This document shows positions 3,577 through 7,261 of a stretch of DNA of 7,261 nucleotides, in pieces; the stretch's first letter is position 1; the number at the start of each line of letters is the position of its first letter. Source of the stretch: Candidatus Alkanophagales archaeon (GTDB taxonomy: Archaea; Halobacteriota; Syntropharchaeia; Alkanophagales; B39-G2); contig QMVQ01000075.1 in the NCBI GenBank assembly GCA_003661185.1, positions 1-7,261 on the forward strand, written 5' to 3'. Position numbers and translations under genes: made by a program. Below the pieces are notes generated by a model, which had not been told where the DNA came from, searched no databases, and saw only the letters and a program-made list of their open reading frames with translations.

Positions 3577-6500
3577 ATGATCAGAACAGCCTTAACTGTT
3601 TTGGTTATCCTGTGCGCGCTCGCTCTGTCTTCAGCAGTGGTACATGCAGAAACGGAGGAAATATGTGGATTTGAGGGACCAGATATCAAGTATGAGCTTG
3701 AGCTTACAGATTTTGTGGTCAGGGGTCCTAAGCCAACAGAGGTTGGAGATGATGTGGTCGTTGAGTTTAATCTGAGATATGTGGGAGATGACTCCATAAC
3801 CTTTAACAGTGTTTTTGTTGCTGCAAAACTTCCTGATGGCTCTGAAAAAAGATTTATTGAGTCTCACCAAGGAAAAACTCTGAATCCTGGAGATTCTGTA
3901 AGCGTTAGAGGGGAAATAGAATTAAGTATGGAGGGGAAGTGGATAATATGGCCCTCTTTTATCTATTATCATAACGGTGATGTTTTTGGACCGATAGATC
4001 CGTGGCATGAATGTGTAATTGTTGTGAAATCACAAGCTCCACCGGAACCGACTCCCTCCAAGCCAGATCTATTTCTCGATAATATTTGGTTTAATTATAC
4101 AATGCGAACGATATTCTTCAGAATTTGGAATATAGGAGATGCAGATTCTGGAGAGTTCAACGTCACGCTCTACATCGATGGTGAAGTGGTTGAAACTAAG
4201 AGAGTTGGGTCTATTCCTGCAGGAGGGGTTCTTATAGATCGCTTCAGATTCTCTTACGGACCTTGCGGGGAGCCAATGACTGGAATGGAAGATGAGATAA
4301 GAGTATATGTGGATAGCGGTTATGAAATAGATGAAGAAAGTGAGTTCAACAATGAGAAAGAATTTACACTGAATTGTCCGGTAAGGAGACCTGATCTGGT
4401 AATTCAAGATGTGTGGCTTGGGGATGCGACGGTGTGGAAGGAGATAAGGCCTGGTGTTTATGGTCTTGTAAATATGCCTAACACAGTATTCTTCAGAATT
4501 TACAACTGTGGATGTGTAGATCAAGAGTTCAACGTCACGCTCTATATCGATGGTGAAGTGGTTGAAACTAAGAGGGTTTCTATTCCAGCAAGAGGGACGA
4601 TCGAGGATCACTTTGACTTCTCATACGGGCTTAGCGAGGAACCATGCACTGGAAGGGAGGATGAAATAAAGGTTTCTGTGGATGAGCCTCCTTTCACTTA
4701 TTTTGGTGGAATACTGGAGAGTAACGAGGATAACAACGAGATGACTATAGTAAAGGAGTGTCCACCACGCCCGGACCTTGTGATAGGGAGAATTTGGCTC
4801 GATAATGGAGGGGTAAAGTATGAGATAAAGAATGTGGGAGATGCTGAAGCTCCACAAAGTGAGACCCTATTATCCATCCGTGGCGGCTACGGTGAACAAG
4901 CTGTCACCTATGAGGCATACGATCGGGTAGAGCCTTTGGATGCTGGAGAGAGCCGTATAGAAATGTTTGAGAATTTCCAGTTCTTCTGCGATCCTACAGT
5001 GGGAACTTACGATGTCTATGTAGAGGCTGATGAACCTGATGATGTGGTTGAGGTTAATGAGAATAACAACTTTAATACGAGTACTTTCTTATGCTGGAAA
5101 CATATGGACATTAGTGTAGTCGATGCTGAACCCGTTCAAGTTGTATATGGTGCTCCTTTAATTAAAGGAAAGGGAACGGCATTTAGGGTTATCGTTGATT
5201 CTACATCTGATGTAGACTTGGATGTAGAATTTGAACTTGAGCTTCCACAGAATGAATGGGAAATTCCTATTCCTGATAATTATCCTAGTTCATGGATTGT
5301 TAGGATACCCGCAAATGCTGATAACTTCGAGGTAATGCTGCCTTATATACCTATTGGTTCTGAGACAATAGGAATTCATTCTTTATCTGAGGGTCTGATA
5401 TCAGGAACTATAGTTCCATTACCATCCGGAAGTGGTCCTGTAATAGCAGGACCTCTCACGGTAACTTATAGAAACGTTCCACGACCAATTGCAGATAAGG
5501 TAAGTTTTACAATCAGAGTAGATCCAGAGAATAGATTGATTGAAACAGACGAGGAAAATAATGAAATCACTAAAAGCAATATAGAAGTTAAGACGACGAA
5601 ACAATTTAAGATCATGTATTTTATTCATGTTCCTAACAGCGATTACATAGATCCGACGAGCGGTGATATATTATGTGGGATACAACGACAGTTTAGTGAG
5701 TGCAGATGCAAATATTGTCAGAATCTAACAATATCAGAAGTCTGGCAAAATACTTTTGATATAGCTAAAAGGTCTACGGAATATTTGTTGGGGGTATCTC
5801 CAATAGCTGACACAAAAATGCAATATGCGATAATGTTTAATGTGAGTGTCCAAAGTGATTATGGTGGTAATAATGACTATTGGAGGGAGATTTCAAAAGT
5901 GGCAGGAACTTATGGATACGATTATGTTATCAGTATAGATCCCTGTGACGGATGTGGAGTCTCCAATTCGGGTGATGGTATGTATGTTTGCAATATAGGT
6001 GGTGCTCCAGGGTCAGAACCGCCTACTGCTGCTCATGAACTATTAAGTCATGAGATTCTTGGATTTTCTAAAGAATGTTATGGTTGTATTCCCTACCGCA
6101 ACGGATCTAGAACTGTCGATCAGTGTCCAAGGTGTGACGTTGATTGTGATTCATGTGTTGCATCAGATGGTTTCTGGGTAAACAAGTGGAAAGCATATAA
6201 AGGAGGCCATTGGGAAGAAGTAGAAGAAAATGGCGAGAAGGATTGGAAAATAGTTGGTGCCAAATATTATGCGGGTAGTGTAGCTTCAGAAGATATTACT
6301 TGGCAAAGATTAAGCAACTTATGGAAATGGAGTGACGGCAGTCTTCCAGGTGGTTATCTTGATCTAATAGATAAGTTTGAAGATAAAAATGACCCTTTGG
6401 TTTTATTTGTTAGCGGAAAAGTTTATAAAAATGGAAGTGCTGAGTTTGATTCGTATTTTGAGGTGGCAGAAGGATCTGTAAACATTGAACCAAATGCGAT

Positions 6501-7125
6501 AGGGGATTACTATATCGTTCTTGTAGATTCTGAAGAAAAAGTAATAGACAAATATGGCTTTACTACAAACTTTGAACTCCTAACTCATGAAGGAGTAAAA
6601 TATATTAATCAGAGTTCTTTTGTTTACAGAGTTCCTTGGAACGATAAGATTAAAAGAATTGAACTACAAGACAAAAACGGTAATGTTCTTGCGAGTAAAA
6701 CTGTTTCTCCCAATAAACCGGAAATTTGGATAATATCTCCTAAGAATGGTGACGTTTTCAGAGAAAATGAGACAATATTGGTTAAATGGGATGCAAACGA
6801 TGTAGATGGTGACACACTCGTTTTTTCGCTTGGATTAAGTAAAGATAAAGAAAACTGGGTTCCATTGGCGTGGAATCTTAAAGATAAAGAATATGTCCTT
6901 AGGACAAATTCTTTAAGTAAAGGGCACTATTGGTTAAAAGTAAGAGTTACCGATGGAATAAATACAGCAGAAGCGATTTCAGGAGAATTCTTTATTGGTA
7001 TTCCGGAAGGAAAAATTGAAAAAGAAATAACACCTACAACACCAACACCAGGATTTGAAGCATTTTTAGCAATCCTTGCATTGTTATCAGCGATTACATA
7101 TTTGATAATGAGATGTACACGATAA
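3577..7125 (+). CDS. Large secreted CARDB-repeat, metalloprotease-like surface protein with PGF-CTERM anchor
   Basis: This is a 1182-residue protein. Residues 1-24 form a Sec signal peptide, with likely cleavage after VHA. Residues about 30-150 are a beta-rich domain. CARDB-like modules follow at about 162-265, 271-398, 398-506 and 510-668; most open with a (R/K)PDL(V/F)-type strand and end in an ExNNE/NENNN motif. Residues about 677-900 resemble the catalytic region of archaeal secreted zinc peptidases: AAHELLSHEILGF holds His820, Glu821 and His825, but with HExxxH instead of HExxH, and five CxxC pairs surround it. About 1048-1140 is an Ig/FN3-like domain (SPKNGDVF, DANDVDGDTL, VRVTDG). A Thr/Pro linker leads to PGF (1158-1160), a hydrophobic helix and a basic tail: a PGF-CTERM signal for archaeosortase A. 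The protein is therefore probably surface-anchored by lipid. Protease activity is unproven. Base composition is lower in GC than the left-hand genes, suggesting an accessory gene. Two adjacent stop codons end it. Confidence 0.88.
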   Translation: MIRTALTVLVILCALALSSAVVHAETEEICGFEGPDIKYELELTDFVVRGPKPTEVGDDVVVEFNLRYVGDDSITFNSVFVAAKLPDGSEKRFIESHQGKTLNPGDSVSVRGEIELSMEGKWIIWPSFIYYHNGDVFGPIDPWHECVIVVKSQAPPEPTPSKPDLFLDNIWFNYTMRTIFFRIWNIGDADSGEFNVTLYIDGEVVETKRVGSIPAGGVLIDRFRFSYGPCGEPMTGMEDEIRVYVDSGYEIDEESEFNNEKEFTLNCPVRRPDLVIQDVWLGDATVWKEIRPGVYGLVNMPNTVFFRIYNCGCVDQEFNVTLYIDGEVVETKRVSIPARGTIEDHFDFSYGLSEEPCTGREDEIKVSVDEPPFTYFGGILESNEDNNEMTIVKECPPRPDLVIGRIWLDNGGVKYEIKNVGDAEAPQSETLLSIRGGYGEQAVTYEAYDRVEPLDAGESRIEMFENFQFFCDPTVGTYDVYVEADEPDDVVEVNENNNFNTSTFLCWKHMDISVVDAEPVQVVYGAPLIKGKGTAFRVIVDSTSDVDLDVEFELELPQNEWEIPIPDNYPSSWIVRIPANADNFEVMLPYIPIGSETIGIHSLSEGLISGTIVPLPSGSGPVIAGPLTVTYRNVPRPIADKVSFTIRVDPENRLIETDEENNEITKSNIEVKTTKQFKIMYFIHVPNSDYIDPTSGDILCGIQRQFSECRCKYCQNLTISEVWQNTFDIAKRSTEYLLGVSPIADTKMQYAIMFNVSVQSDYGGNNDYWREISKVAGTYGYDYVISIDPCDGCGVSNSGDGMYVCNIGGAPGSEPPTAAHELLSHEILGFSKECYGCIPYRNGSRTVDQCPRCDVDCDSCVASDGFWVNKWKAYKGGHWEEVEENGEKDWKIVGAKYYAGSVASEDITWQRLSNLWKWSDGSLPGGYLDLIDKFEDKNDPLVLFVSGKVYKNGSAEFDSYFEVAEGSVNIEPNAIGDYYIVLVDSEEKVIDKYGFTTNFELLTHEGVKYINQSSFVYRVPWNDKIKRIELQDKNGNVLASKTVSPNKPEIWIISPKNGDVFRENETILVKWDANDVDGDTLVFSLGLSKDKENWVPLAWNLKDKEYVLRTNSLSKGHYWLKVRVTDGINTAEAISGEFFIGIPEGKIEKEITPTTPTPGFEAFLAILALLSAITYLIMRCTR
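4153..4206 (+). repeat. Internal direct repeat, copy 1 (CARDB module 1)
   Basis: These 54 nt encode EFNVTLYIDGEVVETKRV. They match the second copy at 4525-4578 with only two differences, both silent, although the surrounding modules are far more diverged. A shorter shared stretch (TATTCTTCAGAATTT) lies upstream of each copy. Confidence 0.9.
4525..4578 (+). repeat. Internal direct repeat, copy 2 (CARDB module 2)
   Basis: Second copy, 372 bp (124 codons) after the first and in the same frame. It encodes the same 18 residues, EFNVTLYIDGEVVETKRV. Confidence 0.9.
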
Positions 7126-7208
7126 TAAGCAGTTATCAGGAAATCAAGCAAAAGATTGTGCTAAAAGTAAATGCTGAGGGAAGTAAAGTTGTGTACTTAA
7201 GTGAATAG
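7113..7208 (+). CDS. Possible 31-residue small protein
   Basis: ATG 7113 opens a 31-codon frame that overlaps the last 13 bp of the secreted protein gene and ends at TAG 7206-7208. Its second half, IVLKVNAEGSKVVYLSE, has a natural-looking amino-acid mix. No good ribosome site is visible and I recognise no family. It could be a chance frame or a gene remnant. Confidence 0.2.
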   Translation: MYTIISSYQEIKQKIVLKVNAEGSKVVYLSE

Positions 7209-7220
7209 GAGATAATGGGG

Positions 7221-7225
7221 GGAGG
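7221..7225 (+). promoter_or_regulatory. Strong ribosome binding site of the last gene
   Basis: GGAGG, within a longer purine run, lies 6 nt before ATG 7232 and marks the next gene start. No clear TATA box is seen between 7126 and 7220, so the gene may be read through from the secreted protein gene. Confidence 0.6.
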
Positions 7226-7231
7226 CGATAA

Positions 7232-7261
7232 ATGATGAGAGTAAGAAAATTATCTTGTTTA
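7232..7261 (+). CDS. Start of an unidentified gene (runs off the right edge)
   Basis: Ten codons are visible, MMRVRKLSCL, following a strong GGAGG ribosome site. The basic residues followed by hydrophobic ones would suit the start of a signal peptide, so another exported protein is possible. The second ATG at 7235 is an alternative start. Too little is present to name it. Confidence 0.5.
   Translation, partial: MMRVRKLSCL

Noticed and set aside
3336..3674. 112-residue plus-strand frame before the surface protein gene
   Set aside because: No recognisable motif, no ribosome site, and it overlaps the signal peptide region of a well-supported gene in another frame.
4069..4611. 180-residue minus-strand frame
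   Set aside because: It is antisense to the CARDB modules; its internal repeat merely mirrors the repeated coding sequence on the plus strand.
7214..7234. ATG at 7214 as the start of the last gene
   Set aside because: It reaches a stop after six codons (MGGGDK); the GGAGG site clearly serves ATG 7232.
1..7261. tRNA, rRNA, CRISPR array or transposase genes
   Set aside because: No cloverleaf, rRNA-like stretch, regularly spaced long repeats or transposase motifs were seen on either strand.

Overview
The window looks like a chromosomal segment of a euryarchaeon, probably a methanogen, anaerobic methane oxidiser (ANME/Syntrophoarchaeum-like) or Archaeoglobus relative; the lineage is an inference. 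Supporting signs are the start of a coenzyme F420 ligase (cofE), an archaeal-type short PurE, TATA boxes about 26-28 bp upstream of ATG codons that lack a Shine-Dalgarno sequence (leaderless genes), and a large secreted protein ending in a PGF-CTERM archaeosortase signal.

Layout. Minus strand, positions 1-1946: a leftward cluster read in the order AbrB-like regulator (1946-1761), TSUP/TauE-type membrane transporter (1750-985), zinc-ribbon DUF2103 protein (about 925-194), then cofE with its own promoter (129 to beyond the left edge). The 120 bp from 1947 to 2066 is a divergent control region with three 12-bp motifs at an exact 21-bp period. Plus strand, positions 2067-3257: an MBL-fold metallohydrolase (TTG start) and purE, which has its own leaderless promoter. 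Positions 3258-3576 hold no convincing gene but contain promoter-like elements. Positions 3577-7125 encode a 1182-residue secreted, AT-richer protein: signal peptide, four CARDB-like modules, a cysteine-rich metalloprotease-like domain with an unusual HExxxH motif, an Ig-like/FN3-like domain, and PGF-CTERM. A new gene with a strong ribosome binding site begins at 7232.

Most interesting observation. The transporter gene is interrupted near its 5' end by exactly 22 nt, between codons for a conserved Gly and Met, which creates a frameshift and a stop. At RNA level the insert and its flanks fold into a nearly canonical archaeal bulge-helix-bulge (BHB): two 3-nt bulges flanking a 4-bp central helix, with the insert boundaries lying in the bulges. 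Removing the insert restores a 247-residue TSUP protein. This may be a BHB intron in a protein-coding mRNA, removable by the tRNA splicing endonuclease; the alternative is a recent pseudogene.

The genes do not form one obvious pathway. The left cluster mixes a regulator, a transporter, a metal-binding protein and a cofactor enzyme; purE is purine housekeeping; the big surface protein looks like an accessory gene of different base composition.
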